A stretch of 58,482 nucleotides of DNA, taken from contig CAJQLX010000050.1 of assembly GCA_905479265.1 (NCBI GenBank), forward strand, positions 1-58,482, read 5' to 3'. The position numbers and the translations under genes are program-made. A model generated the notes under the pieces. That model ran no database searches and was not told where the DNA came from. It was given only the letters and a program-made list of their open reading frames with translations. Below are positions 43,787-54,773 of this stretch, piece by piece. Source of the DNA: an uncultured Alphaproteobacteria bacterium (GTDB lineage: Bacteria > Pseudomonadota > Alphaproteobacteria > UBA7985). Within the stretch, counting starts at the first letter, position 1, and each line of letters starts with the position of its first letter.

Positions 43787-44785
43787 GTGACAGTCTATGC
43801 GTTGAATGGCCTTGGCCGGATTGGAAAACTGGCGCTCAAACCGTTGCTGGAGCGCGGGGCACGCATTGCATGGATCAACGATGCCGTCGGCGATCCCGCG
43901 ATGCACTCGCATTTGTTTGAGTTTGATACGGTCCACGGCCGCTGGGACGCTCGCCACGCTTCGGACGCGGAAAGCGTGACCGTCAACGATCAGCGACTGC
44001 CCTTTATCGGGACCGCAGACCTCGCCGATCTGCCGCTAGAAGGGGTGGATGTGGTGATTGACTGCACGGGCGTGTTCAAGACCGAAGCGGCCTTGCAGCC
44101 ATACTTTGACGCGGGCGTGAAAAAGGTGGTGGTGAGCGCGCCGGTCAAGGATGGCGCAACGGCCAATATCGTTTACGGCATCAACCACAGCACCTACGAC
44201 CCCGCCACGCACACCATCGTTACAGCCGCATCCTGCACCACCAATTGCCTCGCACCCGTGGTCAAGGTGATCCACGAAGGGTTGGGCATTCGCCATGGCT
44301 CAATCACCACGATTCACGATGTCACCAACACGCAAACCATCGTCGATCGCCCGGCCAAAGACTTACGCCGCGCGCGGTCAGCCCTGAACTCGCTGATCCC
44401 GACGACAACCGGCAGCGCGACGGCCATCACCCTGATTTACCCCGAGTTGGCGGGAAAGCTAAACGGCCATGCGGTGCGGGTTCCTTTGCTGAACGCGTCC
44501 TTGACCGACTGTGTGTTTGAAGTCGAAACACCGACTTCGGCGGAAGCGGTAAACGCGCTGTTCAAAGCCGCAGCAGAAGGCCCGCTGAAGGGTATATTGG
44601 GTTATGAGGAACGGCCTTTGGTCTCCACCGATTACACCAATGACGAGCGTTCTTCGATCATCGATGCGCTGTCCACGATGGTTGTTAATGGAACACAGGT
44701 GAAGATCTACGCTTGGTACGACAATGAAATGGGCTACGCGCACCGCTTGGTGGATGTTGCCCTGATGGTTGGGGAATCGGTTTGA
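43787..44785 (+). CDS. gap: ArsJ-associated glyceraldehyde-3-phosphate dehydrogenase
   Basis: A 332-residue GAPDH. GLGRIG binds NAD, the catalytic Cys is Cys150 in ASCTTNC, and the following His lies in [12 protein letters not shown]. With arsenate in place of phosphate this enzyme makes 1-arseno-3-phosphoglycerate, which ArsJ exports; the gap-arsJ pairing is an established arsenate resistance unit. GTG 43787 has AAGAAGGA eight bases upstream; the frame is open further upstream but the N-terminal GAPDH fold starts here. No arsR, arsC or arsB is in the window. Confidence 0.9.
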   Translation: MTVYALNGLGRIGKLALKPLLERGARIAWINDAVGDPAMHSHLFEFDTVHGRWDARHASDAESVTVNDQRLPFIGTADLADLPLEGVDVVIDCTGVFKTEAALQPYFDAGVKKVVVSAPVKDGATANIVYGINHSTYDPATHTIVTAASCTTNCLAPVVKVIHEGLGIRHGSITTIHDVTNTQTIVDRPAKDLRRARSALNSLIPTTTGSATAITLIYPELAGKLNGHAVRVPLLNASLTDCVFEVETPTSAEAVNALFKAAAEGPLKGILGYEERPLVSTDYTNDERSSIIDALSTMVVNGTQVKIYAWYDNEMGYAHRLVDVALMVGESV

Positions 44786-46041
44786 GCGCTCTTTCAGCTT
44801 ACGTCAGTGTTACGGCCGCCTATTGGGCTTTAATGCTCACAGACGGCGCGCTGCGTATGCTGGTGTTGCTGCACTTTCACACCCTTGGTTTCACACCGGT
44901 TCAGCTGGCTTATCTGTTCCTGCTGTACGAGGTTGCGGGCATGGTGACCAACCTGTTTGCCGGGTGGATCGCGGCGCGGGTGGGGATGGTCTCGACCCTC
45001 TATGCCGGATTGGGGTTACAGGTCTTGGCTCTGCTGGCTTTGGCCTTTCTCGACCCCGGATGGACGATGGCGCTGTCGGTGGCTTATGTGATGCTGGTCC
45101 AAGGGGTCAGCGGGGTCGCCAAGGACTTGGCCAAAATGTCCTCCAAGTCCGCGGTCAAGATCCTCGCGCCCGAAACTCAAGGCGGCTTGTTCCGCTGGGT
45201 GGCTGTGCTGACGGGGTCTAAGAATGCCATCAAGGGGATTGGATTTCTGCTGGGTGCCGTGCTGCTGGGGCTGCTTGGTTTCACCACCACGGTTCTGGCG
45301 ATGGCGGCTGTCTTGGCTGTCATCCTCGCGGCCATTTTGGTCGCCATGCCGTCCAGCCTGCCAGCAGGGCGCAAAGGGGTTAAGTTCAGCGAAGTCTTCT
45401 CCAAATCCGCCAACGTCAATTGGCTCAGCGCGGCGCGCGTGTTCCTGTTCGGCGCGCGCGATGTCTGGTTTGTGGTGGGCATCCCGATCTATTTCTACGC
45501 TGTGTTGTCAGACGGATCAGAAGCCAGCAACCGCACCGCCTTTTTCGCCATTGGGACGTTTATGGCGGGGTGGATCATCCTCTACGGTGCGGTCCAAGCC
45601 CTCGCCCCGCGCCTTCTGCGTGCTGCAACAGCGCCAGAGCGGGTGCTGGTGGGCCGGGCACAGGTTTGGGCGTGGGTGCTCAGCGCCATTCCTGCCGCGC
45701 TCACACTGGCCATTCTGGTGCTGCCGCCCCAGGCGTTTGGGACCACCGTCGCGCTGGTAACAGGGTTACTGGTCTTTGGGGCCGTGTTCGCGGTCAATTC
45801 ATCGCTGCACTCTTACCTCATCCTTGCGTTCTCCAAGTCCGAGCGCGTGACCATGGACGTGGGTTTTTACTACATGGCAAACGCCGGTGGGCGACTGTTG
45901 GGGACAGCGCTTTCGGGGCTGTCTTACCAAGTGGGTGGCTTGCCGCTTATGTTTGGAACGGCAACGGCCATGGTGGCGCTCTCAGCGCTGGCTGCGAGCC
46001 GCTTGACTGCGCCAGAACCCAGCGTTTCAGCCAAAGCTTGA
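44782..46041 (+). CDS. arsJ: Organoarsenical efflux MFS transporter ArsJ
   Basis: A 419-residue MFS carrier with about twelve helices. Its N-terminus ([20 protein letters not shown], then HFHTLGF) and the [19 protein letters not shown] loop are characteristic of ArsJ, which exports 1-arseno-3-phosphoglycerate made by the partner GAPDH. The TTG start overlaps the gap stop by four bases (TTGA), which couples the two genes. No other function is indicated. Confidence 0.9.
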   Translation: MSALSAYVSVTAAYWALMLTDGALRMLVLLHFHTLGFTPVQLAYLFLLYEVAGMVTNLFAGWIAARVGMVSTLYAGLGLQVLALLALAFLDPGWTMALSVAYVMLVQGVSGVAKDLAKMSSKSAVKILAPETQGGLFRWVAVLTGSKNAIKGIGFLLGAVLLGLLGFTTTVLAMAAVLAVILAAILVAMPSSLPAGRKGVKFSEVFSKSANVNWLSAARVFLFGARDVWFVVGIPIYFYAVLSDGSEASNRTAFFAIGTFMAGWIILYGAVQALAPRLLRAATAPERVLVGRAQVWAWVLSAIPAALTLAILVLPPQAFGTTVALVTGLLVFGAVFAVNSSLHSYLILAFSKSERVTMDVGFYYMANAGGRLLGTALSGLSYQVGGLPLMFGTATAMVALSALAASRLTAPEPSVSAKA

Positions 46042-46093
46042 TCCCGCCCGCCACCTGTGCGCTTGATCGCCAACGCGCATCAGAGGGAGCCGT

Positions 46094-46825
46094 ATGGACT
46101 GGTCAATCGTCATTGTGGGCGTCGGATGCTTCGTTGCGGCGTTTGTGAACGCAGCCTTTGCGACCGGTGGGGTGTTTATCGTCCTCGCCACGCTGACCGC
46201 GATCTTTCCACCTTCGGTCGCCATTCCGTTGATGGGTCCAGCGTCAGCCGGGTCGCTGGTTGGCCGCATCTGGCTGTTTTGGCAGGACATCAACTGGCGC
46301 ATCAGCGTGCTGTTCAGCCTTGGTGCCACGGTGGGGGTGGTTGCAGGCATTTCCGTCTTCTTTGCTATGCCGGAAAATGCGCTGCGTGTGGGTTTGGCAG
46401 TGCTGCTGCTGTTCATGATCTGGTTTCCCCCTTCGCTGTGGCTGGGGGAGCGGCGGATCCCCATTCTGGGCGTTGGGGTGGTGCATGTGTTCATCGCCAC
46501 ATCGCTGGGGCTGGGCGGATTGCTGCAGGCTGTGCTGATCAATACCCGGATCACCAAAGCCGCACTGACCGGTACGCTTGCCCTGTGCATGTTGGTCGCC
46601 GATGGCCTCAAGGTCTTTGGCTACGGCGCCTTGGGCTTCGACTACCGCGCCTATATCCCGCACCTCATCGTCGCCACGCTGGTGGGTTTTGCGGGCGCAT
46701 GGGCAGGAAAGCGGGTCGCGCACCGGATCAGCGAGCGAATGTTCCGCCTCGTCTTCAAGTCCATCGTGACCTTGCTCGCCCTGCGGCTGATGGCCCAAGC
46801 TCTGACCAGCTGGTTGAGCGCTTAA
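46094..46825 (+). CDS. TauE/SafE-family sulfite/anion exporter
   Basis: A 243-residue membrane protein with about eight helices and the two-repeat layout of the TauE/SafE (DUF81) family (GCFVAAFVNAAFATGGVFI at the N-terminus and a related GLGGLLQAVLINTRITKAAL in the second half). Members export sulfite, sulfoacetate or other organic anions, and some work inward. It starts about 50 bases after arsJ on the same strand and may be co-transcribed. The substrate is unknown. Confidence 0.85.
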   Translation: MDWSIVIVGVGCFVAAFVNAAFATGGVFIVLATLTAIFPPSVAIPLMGPASAGSLVGRIWLFWQDINWRISVLFSLGATVGVVAGISVFFAMPENALRVGLAVLLLFMIWFPPSLWLGERRIPILGVGVVHVFIATSLGLGGLLQAVLINTRITKAALTGTLALCMLVADGLKVFGYGALGFDYRAYIPHLIVATLVGFAGAWAGKRVAHRISERMFRLVFKSIVTLLALRLMAQALTSWLSA

Positions 46826-46988
46826 TCCGCCGCCCGTGGCTCTGATCGCGCACACTCGACTGTTGACTTATGGGCTGAATCACAAGAAACGTGACATGTG
46901 ACGTATTTTTGTTTTGCCGTCGGTTCTGACTGCTGAAGCAGGTGCGCAGACCAAAACAAAACATCTCAGGCGTGGAGGATGACTTGGC

Positions 46989-48214
<1,226 letters not shown>

Positions 48215-48215
48215 T

Positions 48216-49172
48216 ATGGTTAAAATAGGCGTAGCGGGCGCTTATGGTGCCTTTGGTCTGAAGCATTTGGACGCGCTGGCAAACATTCCCAACGCGGAAG
48301 TCACCGCGGTCTTCGGTCCCAACAAAGACAAGATCGAAGCCCTCGCAGCCGAGCGCGGCATTGCAACGGCGTGCGCGTCCTATGATGAGTTTTTGGCAGC
48401 AGATACCGACGCCGTCATCCTCTCAACCCCGACGCAAATGCACTGCGAGCAGTCCGTAAAAGCTATGGAAGCGGGCAAGCATACGTTCAGCGAGATCCCA
48501 ATGGCTGACAGCCTTGCTGATGCCGAAGCCATGGTTGCGGCGCAAGAGCGGACGGGTGTTGTGGGCATGGTTGGCCACGTTCGGCGCTTTAACCCAAGCC
48601 ATCAATACATCCGCAACAAGATTGATGCGGGCGCGTTCAATATTCAGCAAATGGACGCCCAGACCTATTTCTTCCGGCGTTCTAACCTCAATGCCAAAGG
48701 CGAGCCGCGCAGCTGGACCGATCACCTGCTGTGGCACCACGCTTGCCACACCATCGATCTGTTCATGTACCAAACGGGGGAGATCCCAAGCGAGGTTTTC
48801 GGCATGCAAGGTCCGGCGCATCCTGAGCTTGGGATTGCCATGGATATGACCATTGGCCTCAAAACCCCGACGGGCAAGCTGTGTACACTGTCCCTGTCGT
48901 TCAACAACGACGGACCGCTGGGCAGTTTCTTCCGATATATCGGCGACACGGGCACGTATATCGCCCGCTACGATGATCTGGTCGATGGCCGCGAACAGCC
49001 GATTGACTTGAGCGACGTTGCGGTGAGCAACAACGGGATCGAGTTGATCGACCGGGAATTCATCGCTGCGATCGAGGAAGGGCGCGAGCCGAATTCCAGC
49101 TTTCAACAAGGGCTGGCGGCGATGCAGGTGATGCAGAAGCTCGAAGACCAAATGGGCGTGATGAAGGTCTAG
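48216..49172 (+). CDS. ligC: 4-carboxy-2-hydroxymuconate-6-semialdehyde dehydrogenase (Gfo/Idh/MocA family)
   Basis: A 318-residue NAD(P)-dependent enzyme with the Rossmann motif GVAGAYGAFGLKHLD and the family HIS-type segment (WTDHLLWHHACHTIDLFMYQ). Directly following ligB, it should oxidise the ring-cleavage product to 2-pyrone-4,6-dicarboxylate. The next enzymes (LigI, LigJ, LigK) are not in the window. A strong terminator ends this operon. Confidence 0.92.
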   Translation: MVKIGVAGAYGAFGLKHLDALANIPNAEVTAVFGPNKDKIEALAAERGIATACASYDEFLAADTDAVILSTPTQMHCEQSVKAMEAGKHTFSEIPMADSLADAEAMVAAQERTGVVGMVGHVRRFNPSHQYIRNKIDAGAFNIQQMDAQTYFFRRSNLNAKGEPRSWTDHLLWHHACHTIDLFMYQTGEIPSEVFGMQGPAHPELGIAMDMTIGLKTPTGKLCTLSLSFNNDGPLGSFFRYIGDTGTYIARYDDLVDGREQPIDLSDVAVSNNGIELIDREFIAAIEEGREPNSSFQQGLAAMQVMQKLEDQMGVMKV

Positions 49173-49202
49173 ACCCAGCCGCGATAAGCCGGGAAAGTTT
49201 CA

Positions 49203-49233
49203 GGCCGGGGAGCGCTGCTTCCCGGCCTTTTTT
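49203..49233 (+). terminator. Rho-independent terminator after ligC
   Basis: An 11-bp stem (GGCCGGGGAGC with GCTTCCCGGCC, one G-U pair) and a GCT loop are followed by six T residues. It separates ligABC from the convergent TRAP genes. Confidence 0.93.
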
Positions 49234-49252
49234 GTGTCTGTGCGGCCGGGCG

Positions 49253-50599
49253 CTAGAACAACAGCCGAACCAGAAACAGCGTGATTCCGGGAAACGCCAC
49301 CAGAATGACAATCCGCACCACGTCGGACGCCACAAAGGGAAGGGCGCCCTTGTAGGTCTCGATCATCGGGATGTTCTTATCCAGATTGTTGATGACAAAC
49401 AGGTTCATCCCCACGGGCGGCGTAATCAGGCCGACTTCAGCCGACATCAGCACCAATATCCCAAACCACAGCCCGACTTCGGTTGGGGTCAGGCCAAAGT
49501 CCAATTGCGCGATGATGGGAAAGAAGATCGGCACGGTGAGGAAGATCATCGCGATGGAATCCATCACCGTTCCGAGGATCAGGTAAAGTAGCAGCATACC
49601 CAGCAGAATGAGCCACGGATTTAAGTCCGACGTGATGAAAAACTCGGCCAACGTTTGCGGCACTTTGGCGGAGCTGAGGAAGGAATTGAACACCCCGGCC
49701 GCGACAATAATGAAAAAGATCATGGCGGAGGTTTTGGCTGTGGCGAGCAAGGCGTCTTTCAGTCCTGCCCAGGTCAAACCGCCATTCAGCGCGGCGATAA
49801 TGCCTGTTCCGGCTGCCCCTACGGCTGCTGCGGCTGTGGGCGTGAACGCACCGGTGTAGATGCCGCCAATGACCAGAATAAAGATCAGCAAAACAGGCCA
49901 AACGCGGGTCATGATCCGAAACCGCTCGGCATAGGGCAGGCGAGGCCGCGACTGCTCTGCGCCCTTTACCAAGCGGGTGTAGATTGACACGGTGAGCATG
50001 TACCCGAGCATGGCGAGCAAGCCGGGGATAAAGGCGGCGGTGAACAGTTTTTCGATGTTGACCTCGGCAAGGATGGCATAAATCACCAGCACCACCGATG
50101 GTGGGATCAGAATGCCAAGCGTGCCGCCTGCGGCGAGGACGCCGGTGGAGAGCGAGCCAGAGTAGCCTGAACGCTGCAGTTCGGGCAGGGCGACTTTTCC
50201 CATGGTGGAAGCGGTTGCCAGAGACGAGCCACACACCGCACCAAATCCGGCTGACGCGCCAATCGCGGCCATTGCTACCCCGCCTTTGCGATGGCCAAGC
50301 CACGCGCCCGCAGCTTCAAACAACGACCGCGACATGCCACCGCGCGTTGCAAACTCGCTCATCAGCAAGAACAGCGGAATGATCGACAGCGAATAGTTGT
50401 TCAGGGTGCCAAAGGCGAAGGATTTGAGCTGGCTGTCCATCATCCGGACGTTGCCCGTCACCAGAACAGTCCCCAGCGTACCAACGATGAACATGGCCGC
50501 AGCCAAGGGCAGGCGCAGCGCGACGAGCAGCAGTAAGACAGGAAACGACAGCAAACCCATCTGGAAGCCCGTGAGGGACCAAGTGTACCATTCTTCCAT
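49253..50599 (-). CDS. dctM: TRAP transporter large permease
   Basis: A 448-residue membrane protein with about twelve helices and the DctM pattern (LLLVALRLPLAAAMFIVGT at the start, then IPLFLLMSEFATRGGMS and a late SAEVGLITPPVGMNLFV). It moves the solute bound by the DctP-type protein using a Na+ gradient. Its start overlaps the small-permease stop by one base (TAATG). Convergent with ligABC, so the likely cargo is an aromatic or other carboxylate. Confidence 0.93.
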   Translation of the reverse strand: MEEWYTWSLTGFQMGLLSFPVLLLLVALRLPLAAAMFIVGTLGTVLVTGNVRMMDSQLKSFAFGTLNNYSLSIIPLFLLMSEFATRGGMSRSLFEAAGAWLGHRKGGVAMAAIGASAGFGAVCGSSLATASTMGKVALPELQRSGYSGSLSTGVLAAGGTLGILIPPSVVLVIYAILAEVNIEKLFTAAFIPGLLAMLGYMLTVSIYTRLVKGAEQSRPRLPYAERFRIMTRVWPVLLIFILVIGGIYTGAFTPTAAAAVGAAGTGIIAALNGGLTWAGLKDALLATAKTSAMIFFIIVAAGVFNSFLSSAKVPQTLAEFFITSDLNPWLILLGMLLLYLILGTVMDSIAMIFLTVPIFFPIIAQLDFGLTPTEVGLWFGILVLMSAEVGLITPPVGMNLFVINNLDKNIPMIETYKGALPFVASDVVRIVILVAFPGITLFLVRLLF

Positions 50600-51336
50600 T
50601 AGACGTTCACCCCGTCTGTGTCTGTGTCCTTATCTGTGCCGGTGGCCGGGGGCGTGTTGGGACGGAACAGGCGGATCAGGCTTTCAACCGTGCAATACAG
50701 CGCCACAATCATAAACAGCGCCACGCACAGCTCGGCAAAGGCGTAGAACGGCCACAGCTTCATGCTCAAAATTTGTGATTCCGGCTGCACGCGCAGGCGC
50801 CCCAGCGCGCCCGCCCAATCGCCGCTCATGACCAGATCCGGCATAGGCTCTTGCGAGCGCCGGGCTTTCTTGAAAATCAGGTACCACTGGCGTGTGAGAA
50901 TCATGTAGGAGACGAACAGCAGCGACAGGTCAGCGGCGACATTCAGCAGGCGGTTGAAAACCCCGCCAAAAAGCGGTTCGAAGATGTCGATGCGGACGTG
51001 TCCGCGCCGGATCATCACCCACGGCAGCGCCGAGAACAGGGCGACGCCAACGGCGTACTGCACCAGTTCTTCTTCGCCCAAAATGGGTTTGATACCCGAC
51101 CAAAGCGCAGCGTCGAATACGCCTGAAAGTGTGAAGTCGAGGACGCGGCGGGTGACTTTGAGGACGATGCTCAAGCACGTCACAACAATCGCGAAAATCA
51201 GGCCCAAGCCGCCCAAAAAAGCAAACAAGCCGGCGGTTGCGTTGAGAATGCGACCCACGCGATCCGAACGCCCGGTGTTCTGTCGGGTCGTCTGCGCGGT
51301 ATTTTGGGGGCGTGCTGCGGTTTCTAGGTCACTCAT
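50599..51336 (-). CDS. dctQ: TRAP transporter small permease
   Basis: A 245-residue membrane protein, longer than the usual 160-200 residues. The N-terminus (MSDLETAARPQNTAQ...) is a polar tail of about 40 residues, followed by four helices. A hydrophilic insert of about 40 residues (starting FKKARRSQEPMPDL) lies between helices three and four. The ATG at 51336 has GGGGAG five bases upstream; the frame is open further upstream but lacks a ribosome site. It pairs with DctM. Confidence 0.87.
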   Translation of the reverse strand: MSDLETAARPQNTAQTTRQNTGRSDRVGRILNATAGLFAFLGGLGLIFAIVVTCLSIVLKVTRRVLDFTLSGVFDAALWSGIKPILGEEELVQYAVGVALFSALPWVMIRRGHVRIDIFEPLFGGVFNRLLNVAADLSLLFVSYMILTRQWYLIFKKARRSQEPMPDLVMSGDWAGALGRLRVQPESQILSMKLWPFYAFAELCVALFMIVALYCTVESLIRLFRPNTPPATGTDKDTDTDGVNV

Positions 51337-51501
51337 GGGGGCTCCCCGTGCGGTCCTGCGGTGGTTTCGAGGTGGAACCTGTGTCCAAGACGCGCGAGAG
51401 CCGGAGGGGGCGCGCGCCTCAAGAGGCAAATGCGACCCATTCCGTAAAGCTGAGGTGGTGGATTGTCTAGCGCGATCCAGCCACCCCAGTTCTGTGTCGG
51501 C

Positions 51502-52512
51502 TTAGCGGTTTGCTGAAATCAGCTCGCGTGCCATGTCGATGGTTGCTTGGCCATCAAAGCCCTTGTCACCAGCGCGTTCGATCCAGCGGCTGTAAACCGG
51601 CTGTGCCGCTTCGATCCAGCGATCAACTTCGTCCTCAGAGAGTTGGATGATGTTGTTGCCTTCATAGACCGAACGGCCCACGGCATCCCGTTCAACCATG
51701 GTCGCAGCCACGTCACGGGACATCGCCTTGCCGGTGTTTTCGTCGAGAATGGCGCGCAGGTCGTCTGGCAACGCCTCGTAAGCATCCCAGTTCATGGCGA
51801 GGATAAACGTCGAGGTGTAAAGCGCCCGATCACCGCCAAGTTCCGTATGGTTGGACACCAGCTCACCCAATTTGATCGCCGGGGTGATTTCCCACGGCAG
51901 CACCGTGCCGTTGATCACACCCTTGGACAGCGCCTCGGGAATGCCGGGAAGGGGCATGCCCACGGGGGTTGCGCCGTATTCACCGAGCAGGTCGGTGATG
52001 ACACGCGTGGGGCCGCGCAGTTCTTTGCCGGCCATGTCTTCAAGTTTCATCACCGGTTCAGCGGTGTGAAGAACGCCCGGACCGTGTACCCAAGCCGCCA
52101 AGATCTTCGCATCAGCAAGTTCGCCATCCTGCAAATCGGCTTGGATCATGTCGTAGTAAGCCGCTGAAGTGGCTTCGGCATCTTCCATCATGAAGGGCAG
52201 TTCAAACACTTCGGATTTGTTAAAGCGGCCCGGCGTGTAACCGGTCAGCGTCAGGCTGATATCGACGGCACCGTCAATCGCCTGATCGATCAGATCACCC
52301 GGTCTGCCGCCCAAGCTCATGGACGGGTAAACCTCAACCACCAAGCGTCCGTCCGTCTTCGCAGCCATCTCTTCAGCCCACGGGATGAAGAAGTGCTTCG
52401 ACAGGGTCGCTGGGGGAGGCATGAAGTGGTGCAGGCGCAGCGTTACTTCTTGGGCATAGGCCGTAGAAGCAACCATGACAGCTACGGTGGCAGCCAGAAT
52501 AATCTTCTTCAT
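51502..52512 (-). CDS. dctP: TRAP transporter substrate-binding protein (DctP family)
   Basis: A 336-residue periplasmic binding protein. The ATG at 52512 has GGAGG eight bases upstream and begins a normal signal peptide (MKKIILAATVAVMVASTAYA). The conserved Arg that binds the ligand carboxylate is in GKELRGPTRVITDLL. An upstream in-frame ATG is ignored. A gap of about 165 bases separates it from dctQ. Ligand unknown; the lig and P450 neighbours make a methoxy- or hydroxybenzoate plausible. Confidence 0.92.
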   Translation of the reverse strand: MKKIILAATVAVMVASTAYAQEVTLRLHHFMPPPATLSKHFFIPWAEEMAAKTDGRLVVEVYPSMSLGGRPGDLIDQAIDGAVDISLTLTGYTPGRFNKSEVFELPFMMEDAEATSAAYYDMIQADLQDGELADAKILAAWVHGPGVLHTAEPVMKLEDMAGKELRGPTRVITDLLGEYGATPVGMPLPGIPEALSKGVINGTVLPWEITPAIKLGELVSNHTELGGDRALYTSTFILAMNWDAYEALPDDLRAILDENTGKAMSRDVAATMVERDAVGRSVYEGNNIIQLSEDEVDRWIEAAQPVYSRWIERAGDKGFDGQATIDMARELISANR

Positions 52513-52832
52513 TGTAATTCCTCCAAACAAAAAGAAGTCCCTCACCTGACCATGACAGAGAGGGGCGGCTTCGATCTCGCGGGTGAGACCCAAAACCGCA
52601 AAAATACGACGATCTGTCGTCGTGTGCGGACCCGCCATCTCCCTAAAACAAAAAGAATATCGAGTAAATTGTGATGCACGCGCTGTGCTCTGTTTCACAG
52701 CGGATTTGACAGGGTTTTAGATTTTGTCGTGACACGTGCATTGATCATCTTGCCGGGGTGAGGCAGGCTTTTTCCATGGCGAGTGTCTCGGCTTTCTATT
52801 GTGGCAGCAGGGACAAGCACAGGGAGGCATTC
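52513..52832. promoter_or_regulatory. Divergent promoter region between dctP and the P450 gene
   Basis: No gene is seen in 320 bases. A perfect 7-bp inverted repeat, CGCTGTG and CACAGCG, lies at 52681-52702 with an 8-base spacer. A consensus -35 TTGACA lies at 52706-52711, and a palindrome TGTCGTGACA at 52725-52734. The arrangement suggests a repressor controlling both transporter and P450. A good -10 was not found. Confidence 0.45.
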
Positions 52833-54059
52833 ATGGAAGCGCAACTGGTTCACCAGCACAAATCAATCACCCCGCCCAAAGGCGTCGAGGTGTGGGATAT
52901 TGATCCCTATGACGAAGCGATCCTGACCAATCCCATTCCGTTCTTTGCCGAACTGCGGGCCAAGGGCGGTTTGGCGTACATCCCGCGCTACGAGATTTTG
53001 ATCAGTGGCCGCTATGAGGAAACGCGGGAAATCTTCTACGACCACGCGCGGTTCCTGTCGTCTCGCGGGGTTGGTATGGCGGATTTCAAGCTCGAAGCGC
53101 CCTGGCGCCCACCGTCGATTGTGTTGGAGGTTGATCCGCCCGAGCACACCCACAACCGCCGCGTGATCATGCGCGCCCTGTCGCCGTCTGTGGTGCGAAA
53201 GTTGGAGCAAGACTTTGTTGAGGATGCGCAGCGGCTGGTTGACGAGGTTTTGGCGCAAGGTGAGATCGAGGCCGTTGCCGCCATCGCTGAAGCCTTCCCC
53301 ACCCGTGTTTTCCCCCGAGCCGTCGGCATCAAGCAGCCGGATGCGCGCAAGTTGGTGGACTATGGCGCGATGGTCTTTAACGCCATCGGCCCTGACAATC
53401 CGCTCCGCCAGCGCATTATGGCAAAAGCGCCCGACATCGTACCGTGGATCAATGAGCAATGCGACCGTGCCCAGCTGACCGAAGACGGCATCGGCGCGAC
53501 CATCTACGCCGCCACCGATACCGGTGAAATCGGGGAAGCCGAGGCGGGCATGTTGATCCGCTCGCTGCTTTCTGCTGGCGTGGATACGACCGTTTCGGGG
53601 ATCGGGAGCGCGCTGTGGTGCTTGGCGCAATACCCCGAGCAATTCCAGCAGCTCCGTGCTGACCCGGCCAAGCGGGCTGGTCCAGCGTTCGAGGAAGCGC
53701 TGCGGTTCTGCACCCCGGTTCAGGCGTTCTTCCGCACCGCAGCGGACACGACAACCGTTGGCGGGGTGGAAATCGAGGAAGGAACCAAGATTTTGTGCGT
53801 CTTAGGCGCGGCGAACCGTGATGCCCAGAAATTTGCAAACCCGGATGAATTTATGATCGACCGCGATACGCGAGGGCATCTGGCGTTGGGCGTTGGCGTG
53901 CATTCCTGCGTCGGGCAGATCATTGCGCGGGCCGAAGGACGGGCGATCTTGCAGGCTTTGGCGGAGCGTGTATCGAGCATCGAATTCGCGGGCGATCCCG
54001 TATGGCGACCCAATAACTCCATGCGCGCTTTGGATACGTTGCCGCTCAAGCTCCGCTAA
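52833..54059 (+). CDS. Cytochrome P450, CYP199-like (para-substituted benzoate O-demethylase type)
   Basis: A 408-residue soluble P450. The I-helix has SAGVDTTVSG (Asp251, Thr252), the K-helix FEEALRF, and the heme loop LALGVGVHSCVG with the proximal Cys359; the usual first Phe of the loop is Leu here. Several stretches (SSRGVGMADFKLEAPWRPPS, RSLLSAGVDTTV, TPVQAFFRTA) closely resemble CYP199A enzymes, which oxidise 4-methoxy- and 4-alkylbenzoates. ATG 52833 has GGGAGG upstream. It would feed aromatic rings to LigAB. No ferredoxin or reductase is encoded beside it. Confidence 0.87.
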   Translation: MEAQLVHQHKSITPPKGVEVWDIDPYDEAILTNPIPFFAELRAKGGLAYIPRYEILISGRYEETREIFYDHARFLSSRGVGMADFKLEAPWRPPSIVLEVDPPEHTHNRRVIMRALSPSVVRKLEQDFVEDAQRLVDEVLAQGEIEAVAAIAEAFPTRVFPRAVGIKQPDARKLVDYGAMVFNAIGPDNPLRQRIMAKAPDIVPWINEQCDRAQLTEDGIGATIYAATDTGEIGEAEAGMLIRSLLSAGVDTTVSGIGSALWCLAQYPEQFQQLRADPAKRAGPAFEEALRFCTPVQAFFRTAADTTTVGGVEIEEGTKILCVLGAANRDAQKFANPDEFMIDRDTRGHLALGVGVHSCVGQIIARAEGRAILQALAERVSSIEFAGDPVWRPNNSMRALDTLPLKLR

Positions 54060-54247
54060 CCCGTCGATCGCGCAGATTAGGAACGCCGACACAGGCGGGA
54101 CATCCTCGGAAAAGCCCTCTCTGCCGCCGCCTTATCGCGCGGTAGAGGCTGCGGCAGGGCTGCGTTCACGGTCGTGAGAGTGGCCGTTGTTCATGGCTGC
54201 CTTTGGGTGGACAGCGGGGGGCGTCGGTCTACCTCATGTCATGAATT

Positions 54248-54273
54248 ATTTTGAGCGCTTCGAGCCTCAAAAT
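54248..54273. promoter_or_regulatory. 8-bp inverted repeat upstream of iorA
   Basis: ATTTTGAG at 54248-54255 is repeated inverted as CTCAAAAT at 54266-54273, with a 10-base spacer that is itself partly self-complementary. It lies 31 bases before the iorA start. It could be an operator or a 5' leader hairpin. The other 190 bases back to the P450 stop show no gene. Confidence 0.5.
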
Positions 54274-54304
54274 GGCCCTACATGTAAAGGATCGGGGACA
54301 AATC

Positions 54305-54769
54305 ATGACGGTAAAACTTGTCGTAAACGGTGATGCGTTGGAGAGTGCTTCAGCACCAGACACGCCGCTTTTGTGGGTTCTGCGAGACGAGTTCGGTCTC
54401 ACCGGGACCAAGTTCGGCTGCGGCGTTGCTGTGTGCGGCGCGTGTACCGTGCATGTCGATGGCGAGGCTATGCGATCCTGCCAACTGCCTGTCGGTGATG
54501 TTGACGGCGCCGTCACGACCATCGAAGGGTTGAGCGACGGCGAGACCTTGTCAGCGGTCCAGACGGCTTGGGTCGCGCATCAAGTCGCCCAGTGCGGTTA
54601 CTGTCAAGCAGGGCAACAGATGCAGGCAGCGAGCCTGCTTTCCGACAATCCCCAGCCCACGGACGCGGACATCAGCGCAGCGATGAACGGCAATCTCTGC
54701 CGCTGCGGCACCTATCCTCGGATCCGCGCCGCCATCCACACGGCCGCTGCCGCGCTGAGGGAGGGTTAA
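54305..54769 (+). CDS. iorA: [2Fe-2S] subunit of isoquinoline 1-oxidoreductase-type molybdoenzyme
   Basis: A 154-residue electron-transfer subunit. The plant-type ferredoxin cluster uses Cys39, Cys44, Cys47 and Cys59 ([20 protein letters not shown] plus the next Cys), and the second cluster lies in [10 protein letters not shown] and [11 protein letters not shown]. It starts at ATG 54305 with GGGGA upstream; the in-frame extension upstream crosses the inverted repeat. Four bases separate it from iorB. It passes electrons from the molybdenum subunit to an unknown acceptor. Confidence 0.92.
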   Translation: MTVKLVVNGDALESASAPDTPLLWVLRDEFGLTGTKFGCGVAVCGACTVHVDGEAMRSCQLPVGDVDGAVTTIEGLSDGETLSAVQTAWVAHQVAQCGYCQAGQQMQAASLLSDNPQPTDADISAAMNGNLCRCGTYPRIRAAIHTAAAALREG

Positions 54770-54773
54770 AGCC

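Noticed and set aside
44782-46041. Generic sugar or drug MFS carrier instead of ArsJ
   Set aside because: The N-terminal and first-loop stretches are characteristic of ArsJ, and the gene is coupled to an adjacent GAPDH gene, the known partner.
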